Shown one piece after another: positions 33,573 through 41,661 of a stretch of 64,000 nucleotides of DNA. Under the pieces are notes generated by a model, which worked only from the letters and a program-made list of their open reading frames with translations, had not been told where the DNA came from and made no database searches. The position numbers and the translations under genes are program-made. Source of the DNA: Cacconaster sp045601245 (GTDB lineage: Bacteria > Bacteroidota > Bacteroidia > Bacteroidales > UBA932); contig JAZRZH010000009.1 of NCBI GenBank assembly GCA_045601245.1, positions 32,394-96,393 of the forward strand, given 5' to 3'. Position 1 is the first letter of the stretch. Every line of letters starts with the position of its first letter.

Positions 33573-34528
33573 TATTCTTCCTCCTTCTTTTCTTCCTCGA
33601 GCTGCTGCTCGAATGTCGCATTGACAAACCTCACAGCTGTCGGGATAGCCTCTTCACACTCGGTATCGGTCGCAGTATGCTTTGCGAACTTGACGAAGTC
33701 CGAAGTCGAGAAAAGCTGCTTTATGGATTCCAGCATATCGCCGTCAATCTCCTTGCCCTTGAGATTCTCGAATATCTCGGCTGAAGTCTGCTCCATTGCC
33801 GGGAAGTCGTAACGTCCGGCCATATAGCGGCGGAGGACATCGGTGACTGCCGAATAGAACTGCTTCTGTTTGTTATTCTGCCACAGTTTCTGCCCGCGGA
33901 TCTTCTCAAGGTCGCGCAGGGCGATGATGTGCGGCGGATCGGACACCTTGAGGCGTCCGAAGAAATCGCGGTTGTTCCTGCGGTTGCGGATGAAGCGGAC
34001 CGCCGCCCATACCGCAAAGCCGGCCGCGATGACCAGCAGAACCCAAGGGAAGACCTCGCCGAACTTTAGCGGATAAGTCTTCTGCCCCTTGATATCATAA
34101 GGCTGGAATGTCGCGGTGTCGACAGGTATGGTATTGACCTCGAGCACCGGCCCGTCATAGAAAATCGTGTCCACGGTGCCGCCGCGCTCCACCATTGCAA
34201 TGACAGGCGGCATAAAGAAGCTGCCGCTGTCAAAAGAGGTGATGGTCATACGGCCTTCGAGGTCGATATTGCCGTGCTTGCCGGCGATGGTGTCCACGTG
34301 GAACGGGATGATGGTCTCGACGCCGGGGGCCACAGGCTCGTCGGGCTGGACGAACATTGCCGACTCCCCGTCCTTAATGCTGAGCGGTACGCTCCAGATC
34401 ACCTGGTCACCGATAAGTATCGAATCCCTGCTCAGACGGCTCGCCGGCTGCGCATCCTGGCCATTCTGTGCGGGAAGCGTGCAGCAGAGCGCGAAGAGAG
34501 CGGAGATGAATGTCACTATTCTTTTCAT
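33572..34528 (-). CDS. DUF4381-like membrane protein of the Bat operon
   Basis: 318 residues: signal peptide (IVTFISALFALCCTLPAQ), a periplasmic beta-rich region to about 160, one membrane helix (FPWVLLVIAAGFAVWAAVRF) and a cytoplasmic helical tail with HIIALRDLEKIRGQKLWQNN and VTDVLRRYMAGRY. This tail resembles BatD C-termini, so the protein can be seen as a second, short BatD-like subunit. Position between the DUF58 gene and batA is conserved in Bacteroidota. Confidence 0.75.
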   Translation of the reverse strand: MKRIVTFISALFALCCTLPAQNGQDAQPASRLSRDSILIGDQVIWSVPLSIKDGESAMFVQPDEPVAPGVETIIPFHVDTIAGKHGNIDLEGRMTITSFDSGSFFMPPVIAMVERGGTVDTIFYDGPVLEVNTIPVDTATFQPYDIKGQKTYPLKFGEVFPWVLLVIAAGFAVWAAVRFIRNRRNNRDFFGRLKVSDPPHIIALRDLEKIRGQKLWQNNKQKQFYSAVTDVLRRYMAGRYDFPAMEQTSAEIFENLKGKEIDGDMLESIKQLFSTSDFVKFAKHTATDTECEEAIPTAVRFVNATFEQQLEEEKKEEE

Positions 34529-34534
34529 TATGAA

Positions 34535-35416
34535 CTATGCCCTGTTCTTGAAAAACGATATCAGTTCTTTGACATAATCCTGGTCAGTGCTGATGCTGAC
34601 CGAGTCTATCCTGTATTTGTTGAGAGTCTGGACCGCGAAACTGCGGGCAGTCTCGTTCCATTTGGCGTAACTCCTGCGCATCGAGCGTGAGGAGGTGTTG
34701 ACCCAGGTGTGCTCGCCGGTCTCTGCGTCACGCACGCATACGAGTCCGACATCGGGAATCTCGCGCTCGCGGCGGTCATAGATGTTGATGACGGAGAGGT
34801 CGTGTCTGCCTGCGGCAATCTTGAGCGCATCCTCGTAGCGCGGGGCGCCGGATTCATCCACGTCCAGCATATCGGAAAGCAGGAATGCCGTGCAGCGCTT
34901 CTTCATCGCATTTGTGAGGAAACGCAGGGCTCCGCTGATGTCCGTGCCGCTGTCCTGCGGCTCGAATTCGACAAGCTCGCGGATGATGTGCAGCAGATGG
35001 CTCCTGCCCTTCTTCGGAGGAATGAATTTCTCAACCTTCGAACTGAAGAAAAGGGCGCCCACCTTATCGTTGTTGATGGAGGCGGAAAATGAGAGGACGG
35101 CGGCGATCTCGGCCATCAGTTCCTTCTTCAACTGACCCGTGGTACCGAAAAACCGCGAACCGCTGACGTCTATCAGCAGCACTACGGTAAGTTCGCGTTC
35201 CTCCTCGAACACCTTGATGTACGGCGAACGCAGCCTTGCGGTGACATTCCAGTCCATATTGCGGACATCGTCACCGTACTGGTATTCGCGCACTTCGCTG
35301 AACGCCATACCGCGTCCCTTGAACGCCGAATGGTATTCACCCGCGAAAATCTGGTGAGAGAGGGCCCTGGTCCTGATCTCGATCTTCCTTACCTTCTTCA
35401 GTAAATCGTTATCCAT
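34535..35416 (-). CDS. DUF58 family protein of the MoxR/Bat operon
   Basis: 293 residues with the DUF58 signature: FAGEYHSAFKGRGMAFSEVR, then EYQYGDDVRNMDWNVTARLR and the vWA-like core VVLLIDVSGSRFFGTTG with ALSDMLDV-like later piece (FLLSDMLDVDESG). Cytosolic. DUF58 proteins act with MoxR ATPases. The start overlaps the moxR stop by one base. Confidence 0.92.
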   Translation of the reverse strand: MDNDLLKKVRKIEIRTRALSHQIFAGEYHSAFKGRGMAFSEVREYQYGDDVRNMDWNVTARLRSPYIKVFEEERELTVVLLIDVSGSRFFGTTGQLKKELMAEIAAVLSFSASINNDKVGALFFSSKVEKFIPPKKGRSHLLHIIRELVEFEPQDSGTDISGALRFLTNAMKKRCTAFLLSDMLDVDESGAPRYEDALKIAAGRHDLSVINIYDRREREIPDVGLVCVRDAETGEHTWVNTSSRSMRRSYAKWNETARSFAVQTLNKYRIDSVSISTDQDYVKELISFFKNRA

Positions 35417-36408
35417 TATGGAACCTCGACTGCATTAAGGATTTCGGAGATAATCTCCTCGGTTGTAACATTCTCGGCTTCGGCCTCATAAGTCAGGCCG
35501 ATACGGTGGCGGAGCACCTCGTAGCATACGGCGCGCACATCTTCAGGGATGACATAGCCGCGGCGGCGGATGAATGCGTATGCCTTGGCAGCCATGGAGA
35601 GGGAGATGCTGGCACGCGGAGAACCGCCGAAGGAGATCATATCCTTGAGTTTGGCGAGGCCGTAATCCTCAGGCTTGCGGGTCGCGAAGACGATGTCCAC
35701 GATGTAACGCTCGATCTTCTCGTCCATATAGACATCCCTGACCACCTGGCGGGCGCGCATTATATCCTCTGGCTTGAGCACTGTCGAAGGCTTCGGGAAT
35801 TCGCCCTGATTATTCATACGGATGATGAGCTTCTCCTCCTCTTTCTTAGGATAAGAAACGACCACCTTGAGCATGAAACGGTCGACCTGTGCCTCAGGAA
35901 GCGGATATGTACCTTCCTGTTCGATAGGGTTCTGGGTCGCCATCACAAGGAACGGCTCCGGAAGTTTGAATGTATCGTCACCGATAGTCACCTGACGCTC
36001 CTGCATGGCTTCGAGAAGTGCGGACTGGACTTTTGCCGGGCTTCGGTTGATCTCATCCGCAAGTACGAAGTTTGCGAACACCGGACCCTTCTTGATCTGG
36101 AACTGTTCATTCTTCTGGCTGTATATCATCGTACCGATGACATCGGCAGGAAGAAGGTCCGGAGTAAACTGGATGCGGCTGAATTTTGCATCCACAATCT
36201 GTGCAAGAGTGTTTATCGCAAGAGTTTTGGCCAATCCCGGAACACCCTCGAGAAGGATATGACCGTCTGCGAGAAGACCGATGAGGAGGTCTTCTACGAG
36301 CTGCTTCTGACCGACGATGACTTTGTTCATCTCCATGGTGATCATATCGACAAACGCGCTCTCTTTTTCGATCCTTTCGTTCAGCTCTTTGATGTTTACA
36401 CTGTCCAT
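35416..36408 (-). CDS. MoxR family AAA+ ATPase
   Basis: 330-residue chaperone-type ATPase. Walker A in LLEGVPGLAKTLAINTLAQI, Walker B in NFVLADEINRSPAKVQSALL, sensor 1 in FLVMATQNPIEQEGTYPLPE, and the Arg finger region in EAQVDRFMLKVVVSYP. First gene of the operon that runs through batDE. MoxR proteins are thought to help assemble or metallate vWA partners. Own promoter at 36446-36453. Confidence 0.95.
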   Translation of the reverse strand: MDSVNIKELNERIEKESAFVDMITMEMNKVIVGQKQLVEDLLIGLLADGHILLEGVPGLAKTLAINTLAQIVDAKFSRIQFTPDLLPADVIGTMIYSQKNEQFQIKKGPVFANFVLADEINRSPAKVQSALLEAMQERQVTIGDDTFKLPEPFLVMATQNPIEQEGTYPLPEAQVDRFMLKVVVSYPKKEEEKLIIRMNNQGEFPKPSTVLKPEDIMRARQVVRDVYMDEKIERYIVDIVFATRKPEDYGLAKLKDMISFGGSPRASISLSMAAKAYAFIRRRGYVIPEDVRAVCYEVLRHRIGLTYEAEAENVTTEEIISEILNAVEVP

Positions 36409-36423
36409 TATTATAAAGTTTTG

Positions 36424-36431
36424 TACTTTTG
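36424..36431 (+). promoter_or_regulatory. Promoter -7 element of truA
   Basis: TACTTTTG (TAnnTTTG), 29 bp before the truA ATG, partly interleaved with the divergent moxR promoter. Confidence 0.55.
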
Positions 36432-36445
36432 TCCTTTAAAGAGTG

Positions 36446-36453
36446 CAAATTTA
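36446..36453 (-). promoter_or_regulatory. Promoter -7 element of the moxR-bat operon
   Basis: TAAATTTG on the minus strand, 37 bp before ATG 36408. The only clear promoter seen for the eleven kilobases of bat genes downstream. Confidence 0.6.
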
Positions 36454-36460
36454 ATATTTT

Positions 36461-37216
36461 ATGCGATTCTTTCTCAAACTTTCCTACAATGGTTCAGCCT
36501 TCAGCGGCTGGCAGGTCCAGGAAAACGCCCGTAGCGTCCAGGCCGAACTCGAAAGGGCCCTCACCATACGATGCGGTGAGGAAATCAAAGTCACAGGGGC
36601 CGGCCGCACCGATGCGGGGGTCAACGCCCGTGGCTACATCGCGCATTTTGACACACAATATGAAATTGAGAAAGAGCCGGATGACTTCCTCTACAAAATA
36701 AATGCCATTCTTCCTCTGGAAATAACGGCGGAGAACGTATGCCGGGTAGCCGATGATGCTCACGCCCGTTTCGACGCCTGCTCACGCACTTACGAGTATT
36801 TCCTGCATACCGCGAAAGACCCATTCGCAGGGCTTTCAATATACTATGCATATCCATTGGATATCGACAGGATGAACGAGGCGGCTGCACACATCATCGG
36901 ACACCGCGACTTCTCCTGCTTCGAGAAGGTCGGGGCCGACAACAAGACCTCGATATGCGATGTACGCGAATGCCGCTGGGAGCGCATCGACGATACGCAT
37001 TTCCGCTTCACCGTGACCGCTGACCGCTTCCTGCGCAACATGGTCCGCGCCATAGTCGGCACCCTGCTGGAGATCGGCCGCGGCCGCAAGCCCGTCGGAT
37101 GGATTTACGAGGTCCTCGCCTCCGGCGACCGCTGCGCCGCCGGCCAGTCCGTCAAGGGCGAACCCCTGTTCCTCTGCGACGTCCGCTACCCCTATCCGCT
37201 CGACTGGCTGGTATAA
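36461..37216 (+). CDS. truA: tRNA pseudouridine(38-40) synthase TruA
   Basis: 251 residues. Opens with MRFFLKLSYNGSAFSGWQVQ; the catalytic Asp is in KVTGAGRTDAGVNARGYIAH; later family blocks are RTYEYFLHTAKDPF, HRDFSCFEKVGAD and FRFTVTADRFLRNMVRAIVG. Modifies U38-U40 in the tRNA anticodon stem. Complete; the 3' end faces a 1.5-kb gene-free repeat region. Confidence 0.96.
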   Translation: MRFFLKLSYNGSAFSGWQVQENARSVQAELERALTIRCGEEIKVTGAGRTDAGVNARGYIAHFDTQYEIEKEPDDFLYKINAILPLEITAENVCRVADDAHARFDACSRTYEYFLHTAKDPFAGLSIYYAYPLDIDRMNEAAAHIIGHRDFSCFEKVGADNKTSICDVRECRWERIDDTHFRFTVTADRFLRNMVRAIVGTLLEIGRGRKPVGWIYEVLASGDRCAAGQSVKGEPLFLCDVRYPYPLDWLV

Positions 37217-37299
37217 AGATGCGGCCGACCGGCTCCAACGGCCCGGCCTGGATTTTTGACCGGCTGCAACAGCCAAACGCCGTTGAACTCGGATTCTTT

Positions 37300-37666
37300 T
37301 CCTGCCGGCAAACTACAGCAGACGGAGATATACCCTATATTCAGGGCCGAAATGACCAGCGGGGAACATCGATAGCAGATGCCCGGGAGAGACATCAAAA
37401 ATGGGTGTCAGGGATGTGGCAAAGATGGTCTTCTGATAATGTCATCTGGAACCCAGGCCTCGATTTCGAGCTTTGAGTGCCAGTTACCCATGCCTGACGA
37501 GAGTTCGAGACCAATCATCGGCACCCAGGACTCCATCTGGGCACTTGGGTGCCTGATACCCTTCGCAGAGGGACATCCGTGGCCGATGTCCGGCACCCAA
37601 AACCGACAATATGCATTGGTCGAGCAGCATAGATTTGTGCTACAGCAACTGCGACTGTAACAGCGG
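37300..37666. repeat. 72-bp periodic hairpin array, block 1a
   Basis: Three clear units begin with ACCCA at 37451, 37523 and 37595, exactly 72 bp apart; weaker units appear to extend on both sides. The central unit has a perfect 8-bp stem, GGCACCCA (37520-37527) and TGGGTGCC (37546-37553), and a second stem GGACATC...GATGTCC in its spacer half. Units share the layout but little exact sequence. On the minus strand the frame stays open with a 24-residue pseudo-repeat starting WVP; I treat that as a by-product of period 72, not as a gene. Confidence 0.7.
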
Positions 37667-37734
37667 AGAGCCCATAAGGTCGCGGACCACAGGTGCGTCC
37701 ACATCCCAAAGCGGGCGACAAGGCCGGGAGGCGG

Positions 37735-37930
37735 CTGGCGGCGAAGGCGATTTGCGAGAGCGGATAAAGGCGGCAGGCGGCATAACGGCGATCAGCACCC
37801 TCGTTTTGTATGACGACTGTTAGGCATAGCCGTAGCGAAGCGGAGGATATGCCTAAAAAGGAGGAGTTCGAGGGGCCGCCGTTATGCAACTGACGCTCCG
37901 CTCGAGACAACCCTCGCCTGAGCCCCAACC
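37735..37930 (+). repeat. Structured intergenic repeat, family B, copy 2
   Basis: Matches the minus strand of 1738-1945. Outer arms GCATAACGGC (37780-37789) and GCCGTTATGC (37878-37887) enclose inner arms TTAGGCATA (37820-37828) and TATGCCTAA (37848-37856). Relative to copy 1 one outer pair is C-G instead of T-A and the inner stem is longer. It is inserted between two blocks of the 72-bp array. Confidence 0.78.
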
Positions 37931-37940
37931 GCCGCCGTCT

Positions 37941-38240
37941 CAAGCCCGCCGCGATTGAGTCAGCTTGGGTAACAAGGGACAGCCCCGATGCCATTTGAGA
38001 GGGGTCAGCGGCACCAAAGGCCCAGAATCAAGGCTTTGGTGCAGGCGATGTACCCTGGAGCGGCTTCTATCGGGGGCCGTTGGAACCCAAAATCTAAATA
38101 TCGTGGTTGGGAAACAATAACGGCCAACAGAAGGTATTCTAGCAAAGGTGTCTGTCACCCAAAGCCAAATTTCGGGCTTGGGAAACATGGGCAGCCACAA
38201 GAAGGTACTCTGGCGACTAGACTCGCAACCCAAGTTCCCA
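37941..38240. repeat. 72-bp periodic hairpin array, block 1b (duplicated at 49409)
   Basis: Units start at 37941, 38013, 38085, 38157 and 38228, that is 72, 72, 72 and 71 bp apart. Stems differ but pair: GCACCAAAG/CTTTGGTGC in the second unit, CCCAA/TTGGG in the third, CCCAAAGCC/GGCTTGGG in the fourth. The first ~212 bp (37943-38155) are nearly identical to 49411-49622 (about eight mismatches by eye, no indels), with decreasing similarity for another ~50-60 bp. Confidence 0.85.
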
Positions 38241-38270
38241 ATGCCAGTAGCCCTATGGCACAGAGCCGAT

Positions 38271-38383
38271 CCACAGAATCCGAGTAGAGGCCGTCAGAGT
38301 GATTCTGTGGCAGGAAAACAGGCTTTTCCAAGCAAACATCTGCCACAGAATCAATATAACGTACTCCCGGTGTATTCTGTGGC
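38271..38383. repeat. Pair of hairpins spaced 72 bp (CCACAGAAT type), block 1c
   Basis: First hairpin 38271-38310 has perfect 10-bp arms CCACAGAATC and GATTCTGTGG around 20 bases. The second, 38342-38383, has GCCACAGAAT and ATTCTGTGGC arms. Same sequence type and spacing as 9014-9128, 29 kb away. Confidence 0.75.
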
Positions 38384-38399
38384 GAAAAATGACATCAAG

Positions 38400-38690
38400 G
38401 ATATTACATAAGAATGATTATGCCGCAACCCCGACAATTCAGTAGTATGCCATACGTTGAATATCAACCACTTAAGCATTTAGCCCTGCGCAAAATGACG
38501 CAAGGCTGAACAATCAAAACCCTAATACCCAGCCACTTGTATTCTAGAGCCATCCGAAAGGGTTGAATGGTGCAGCAGTTGTGACAATTATGTTACCGGA
38601 ACCCTGTCCTCAGCCGCCGGGACATATCACCCCGTCGGGGGCTGTTATCAGATACACACAGATACACATTCCGATAAATACAGGCATAAT
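38400..38690. other. Gene-free stretch upstream of exbB
   Basis: About 290 bp with no credible ORF, RNA gene or long repeat. Visible only: a short CCCCG/CGGGG hairpin near 38623 and a direct repeat CAGATACACA near 38651-38670. It could hold a leader or decayed DNA; nothing decisive is seen. Confidence 0.4.
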
Positions 38691-38692
38691 CT

Positions 38693-38722
38693 TTGCGGAG
38701 ACAGGGTTTTTTGTTAAATTTG
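38693..38722 (+). promoter_or_regulatory. Promoter of the exbB-exbD-tonB operon
   Basis: TTG at 38693-38695 and TAAATTTG at 38715-38722, separated by 19 bp, which is the canonical Bacteroidota -33/-7 arrangement. The ATG follows 40 bp downstream. Confidence 0.75.
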
Positions 38723-38762
38723 TACGCTTACACAGATAATTAATAATTACAAGTTTTATATT

Positions 38763-39488
38763 ATGATTTCATCATTATTACTTCAGGCCGATATGGCTGA
38801 AGAAGCAATTGAAACAGCAGCAAGCGTTGCACCGGTCACTCAGGAGATGTCCTTCTCGCTTCTCGGAATGGCGGCGAAGGGCGGCTGGCTGATGATCGTG
38901 CTGCTCGCGCTCTCTATCATCGCCATCTATATTTTCGGAATGAAATGGTGGGCCATCCGCAAGGCGGGACAGATTGACAAGAACTTCATCAAGGACGTGA
39001 ACGACTACATCCTCGAAGGCAAGGTCCGCTCCGCGAAGGCTCTCTGCAAGAGGAATGACTCCCCTATCGCACGAATGATCGAAAAGGGCATCACACGCCT
39101 CGGTAAACCGCTCGCCGACATCCAGGCTGCCGTCGAAAACGTCGGCAACCTCGAGGTCGCACGTCTCGAGAAGGGCCTTCCGATGCTCGCTGCGATCTCC
39201 GGCGGCGCACCTATGATTGGATTCCTCGGAACCGTGATGGGTATGGTCCAGGCTTTCTTCAACATGGCGCAGGCCGGCAACAACATAGACATCACCCTTC
39301 TCTCAGGAGGTATCTACACTGCAATGATCACCACCGTAGGCGGTCTTATCGTTGGTATCCTCGCATATTTCGGTTACAATTTCCTCTCCGCAAGAATCTC
39401 CGACCTCGTGTTCAAGATGGAGAACAGCACAGTCGAATTCCTCGACACCGTGCTCACCAAGCAGGAGCAGGTAGAAAACGCTGAATAA
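38763..39488 (+). CDS. exbB: MotA/TolQ/ExbB proton channel family protein
   Basis: 241 residues with three membrane helices (GWLMIVLLALSIIAIYIFGM, the long pair GAPMIGFLGTVMGMVQAFFN and GGIYTAMITTVGGLIVGILA). The family core is GLPMLAAISGGAPMIGFLGT. Works with ExbD to harvest proton-motive force for TonB-dependent outer-membrane uptake. First gene of an ExbB-ExbD-TonB set. TolQ cannot be excluded by sequence alone, but the TonB-like partner supports ExbB. Confidence 0.92.
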   Translation: MISSLLLQADMAEEAIETAASVAPVTQEMSFSLLGMAAKGGWLMIVLLALSIIAIYIFGMKWWAIRKAGQIDKNFIKDVNDYILEGKVRSAKALCKRNDSPIARMIEKGITRLGKPLADIQAAVENVGNLEVARLEKGLPMLAAISGGAPMIGFLGTVMGMVQAFFNMAQAGNNIDITLLSGGIYTAMITTVGGLIVGILAYFGYNFLSARISDLVFKMENSTVEFLDTVLTKQEQVENAE

Positions 39489-39489
39489 T

Positions 39490-39903
39490 ATGGCTCTCAA
39501 GCGCACAACAAAGGCGGACGCATCGTTCTCGATGTCCTCCATGACGGACATCGTCTTCCTGCTGCTGATATTCTTCCTGGTGACATCGACGCTTGTCAAC
39601 CCGAACGCACTCAAGCTCCTTCTCCCTAAGAGCACAGGCCAGGTTGCGGCCAAGGCGACTGTCAGTGTCTCCATCAAGCATTATATCGACAGGGGTACGG
39701 TCTCCTACCATATCAACGGCGACCAGGCCCCGGTGAGCTTTGACGAAATCGAGCCAGCCGTCTGCGAACTTCTCGCGGAGGAGGATGACCCGACATTCTC
39801 GATCTACGCTGACGAAACTGTTCCTGTCAAGGAAGTCGTAGCCCTGATGAACATCGCCAAGCGCAATCATTTCAAGGTGATAATGGCGACATCGCCGGAG
39901 TAA
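39490..39903 (+). CDS. exbD: ExbD/TolR family biopolymer transport protein
   Basis: 137 residues with one membrane helix that carries the proton-relay Asp: MSSMTDIVFLLLIFFLVTST. A periplasmic domain follows (VSFDEIEPAVCELLAEEDDP, VPVKEVVALMNIAKRNHFKV). Directly after exbB, 17 bp before the TonB-like gene. Confidence 0.92.
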   Translation: MALKRTTKADASFSMSSMTDIVFLLLIFFLVTSTLVNPNALKLLLPKSTGQVAAKATVSVSIKHYIDRGTVSYHINGDQAPVSFDEIEPAVCELLAEEDDPTFSIYADETVPVKEVVALMNIAKRNHFKVIMATSPE

Positions 39904-39919
39904 CCCAAACTGCTGAAAT

Positions 39920-40675
39920 ATGATTCCGGACGAACGTCGCGGCACCATTGCGGGCATTGCAGCCACCCTGCTTTTCCACGGGGCGCTGCTTCTCGTGACC
40001 GTATCCGGAGGTCTGAAATACATCTATCCGCCACCGGCTGAAAAGATCATTCTGATGGAATTCGAGCCGGAGGAGGAGATCAAGCCGATTGAAGTAGCAG
40101 CCGGGAAGGAGCCACGGACGCCGGACCCGGATGCAGCAAAACCTGTCAAACTCGTACAGAAATCCGAAGCTCCGGTCTATACCGGCACCAAGGCAAATGT
40201 CTCCAGAGAGACTGCTGTCGGTGACAATGGCGACGTGGAAGTCCCGGAGCCGGAACGCAAGAAAGAGATCAACCAGCGCGCCCTCTTCTCTGCAGCAAAC
40301 AATAACAAGCAGGACACTCTTGCTCCGCAGACAGCGGAGCAAGTCTCGAATGCTCTCAATGCCGGCCACGCTGCCGGAAACACAAAAAACGGATCCACTG
40401 ACGGAGCGCCATCAGCCAAATTGGAAGGCCGCAGCGTGATGGGCTCCCTGCCTATCCCATCCTACAATGTCCAGGAATCCGGAACAGTCGTAGTCAAGAT
40501 CACAGTTGACCGTGACGGTAATGTCACCAGCGCCGTTCCACTGAAGAGCACCACACCAAACTCCAAGCTGCTCACAGCCGCCGTCGAAGCCGCAAAAAAG
40601 GCCAAATTCAACACCAGCGACAACGCCCCTGAGATTCAGGAGGGCACCATCACCTACAAATACAGGCTTAAATAA
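39920..40675 (+). CDS. tonB: TonB family energy transducer
   Basis: 251 residues: N-terminal membrane anchor (GTIAGIAATLLFHGALLLVT), Pro/Glu/Lys-rich periplasmic spacer (FEPEEEIKPIEVAAGKEPRT), and a C-terminal TonB-like domain (GTVVVKITVDRDGNVTSAVP, ending EGTITYKYRLK). Transmits ExbB/ExbD energy to TonB-dependent receptors. Third gene of the operon. Confidence 0.88.
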   Translation: MIPDERRGTIAGIAATLLFHGALLLVTVSGGLKYIYPPPAEKIILMEFEPEEEIKPIEVAAGKEPRTPDPDAAKPVKLVQKSEAPVYTGTKANVSRETAVGDNGDVEVPEPERKKEINQRALFSAANNNKQDTLAPQTAEQVSNALNAGHAAGNTKNGSTDGAPSAKLEGRSVMGSLPIPSYNVQESGTVVVKITVDRDGNVTSAVPLKSTTPNSKLLTAAVEAAKKAKFNTSDNAPEIQEGTITYKYRLK

Positions 40676-40755
40676 AAATCTGTTTAAAACAGATTCCAGG
40701 GCAATGCGGCACATTAATTGAAACCCTACTTTTTACATTACAAAACAAAAAAGAC

Positions 40756-41370
40756 ATGAAGAAACTTTTTGCATTTGCAGCGGCAGCACTGCTCTTCTCA
40801 GGAATGGCAGACGCTCAGACCTACTTCAACGCCGGCTACGGCAAACCGACCGATGTCATCACCTATGGTGATTCTGAAGCTGAAACCAGCTCATTCAACA
40901 CCGCATTCGCGGGTATATCCCACAATATCATGATGGGCAAGGCCCTCGGTCTCGAGGCCGGTGTCAACTTCGTATACGGCTTCAACAACAACAGGAATGA
41001 AGTCGCAGGAATCGAGTCAAACATCAAATACACATCCTACGGCCTCAACGCCCCTATCCTTTTCAACTACGGCATTCCTGTAGGCAACATTCTCACACTC
41101 AAGGTACTTGCCGGTCCTACCCTGCACTACGGCATTTCCAGCCAGATAGCTTCTATCGTAAACGGCAAGGAGATGTACACCGTAAACTACTACGATGAGA
41201 ACAGTTACGAAAGATTCTTCGCTTCCGCAGGAGCAGCCGTAGCCGCAGAAATCGGCGACAAGATCCGCGTTAAGGCCGGCTATGACTTCGGCCTGACAGA
41301 CATTGACAAGGCAGAAAGGATATCCCTCAGGGAGAACCTCGTCAGCCTCACCCTCAGTTATATCTTCTAA
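40756..41370 (+). CDS. Outer-membrane beta-barrel (porin-like) protein
   Basis: 204 residues: signal peptide (FAFAAAALLFSGMADAQ), then amphipathic strands with aromatic girdles (TYFNAGYGKPTDVITYGDSE, ALGLEAGVNFVYGFNNN, IRVKAGYDFGLTDIDKAERI) and a barrel-type last strand ending in Phe (LVSLTLSYIF). Eight-strand size. Role unknown. 80 bp after tonB and may share its transcript; ends at a strong bidirectional terminator. Confidence 0.85.
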   Translation: MKKLFAFAAAALLFSGMADAQTYFNAGYGKPTDVITYGDSEAETSSFNTAFAGISHNIMMGKALGLEAGVNFVYGFNNNRNEVAGIESNIKYTSYGLNAPILFNYGIPVGNILTLKVLAGPTLHYGISSQIASIVNGKEMYTVNYYDENSYERFFASAGAAVAAEIGDKIRVKAGYDFGLTDIDKAERISLRENLVSLTLSYIF

Positions 41371-41388
41371 CGGAAGACTGACTTTATC

Positions 41389-41434
41389 GCAAAATACGAA
41401 GGGGTCCGCAATTGCGGACCCCTTCGTATTTTGC
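41389..41434. terminator. Perfect 46-nt palindromic bidirectional terminator
   Basis: Two 23-base arms meet at AATT with no mismatch; the arms begin GCAAAATACGAAGGGG and end CCCCTTCGTATTTTGC. A/T-rich ends give a T-run in each direction. Lies between the convergent barrel and pspC genes. Confidence 0.9.
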
Positions 41435-41446
41435 TGTCAGAGAGCG

Positions 41447-41629
41447 TCAGTTCTTCGGCATTATGAACCAGCAGATAAGGTAAGCCAGAAGTCCTGCGCC
41501 GCAGCACAGCATAAGAACGAGCAGTATGATTCTGACGAGGGTGGAATCAACACCGAAGTACTCGGCGAAACCACCGCATACGCCAGCCAGCTTCTTGTCG
41601 GTAGATGAGAGATGAAGTTTTTTATTCAT
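41447..41629 (-). CDS. PspC domain protein
   Basis: 60-residue membrane protein: KLHLSSTDKKLAGVCGGFAE, the hallmark of PspC, followed by YFGVDSTLVRIILLVLMLCC and AYLICWFIMPKN. PspC domains take part in envelope stress response; small single-domain versions are common in Bacteroidota. Stand-alone gene. Confidence 0.92.
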   Translation of the reverse strand: MNKKLHLSSTDKKLAGVCGGFAEYFGVDSTLVRIILLVLMLCCGAGLLAYLICWFIMPKN

Positions 41630-41661
41630 ATTGATTCGTAATATATAAATTAATGATATTA

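Noticed and set aside
37523..38240. Integron attC sites
   Set aside because: Size and imperfect palindromes fit loosely, but there is no GTTRRRY/RYYYAAC core pair, no cassette ORFs and no integrase.
37300..38383. CRISPR array
   Set aside because: The period (72) and hairpin ends recall repeat-spacer units, but the putative repeats are not identical, spacers are partly duplicated at 49.4 kb, and no cas gene is present.
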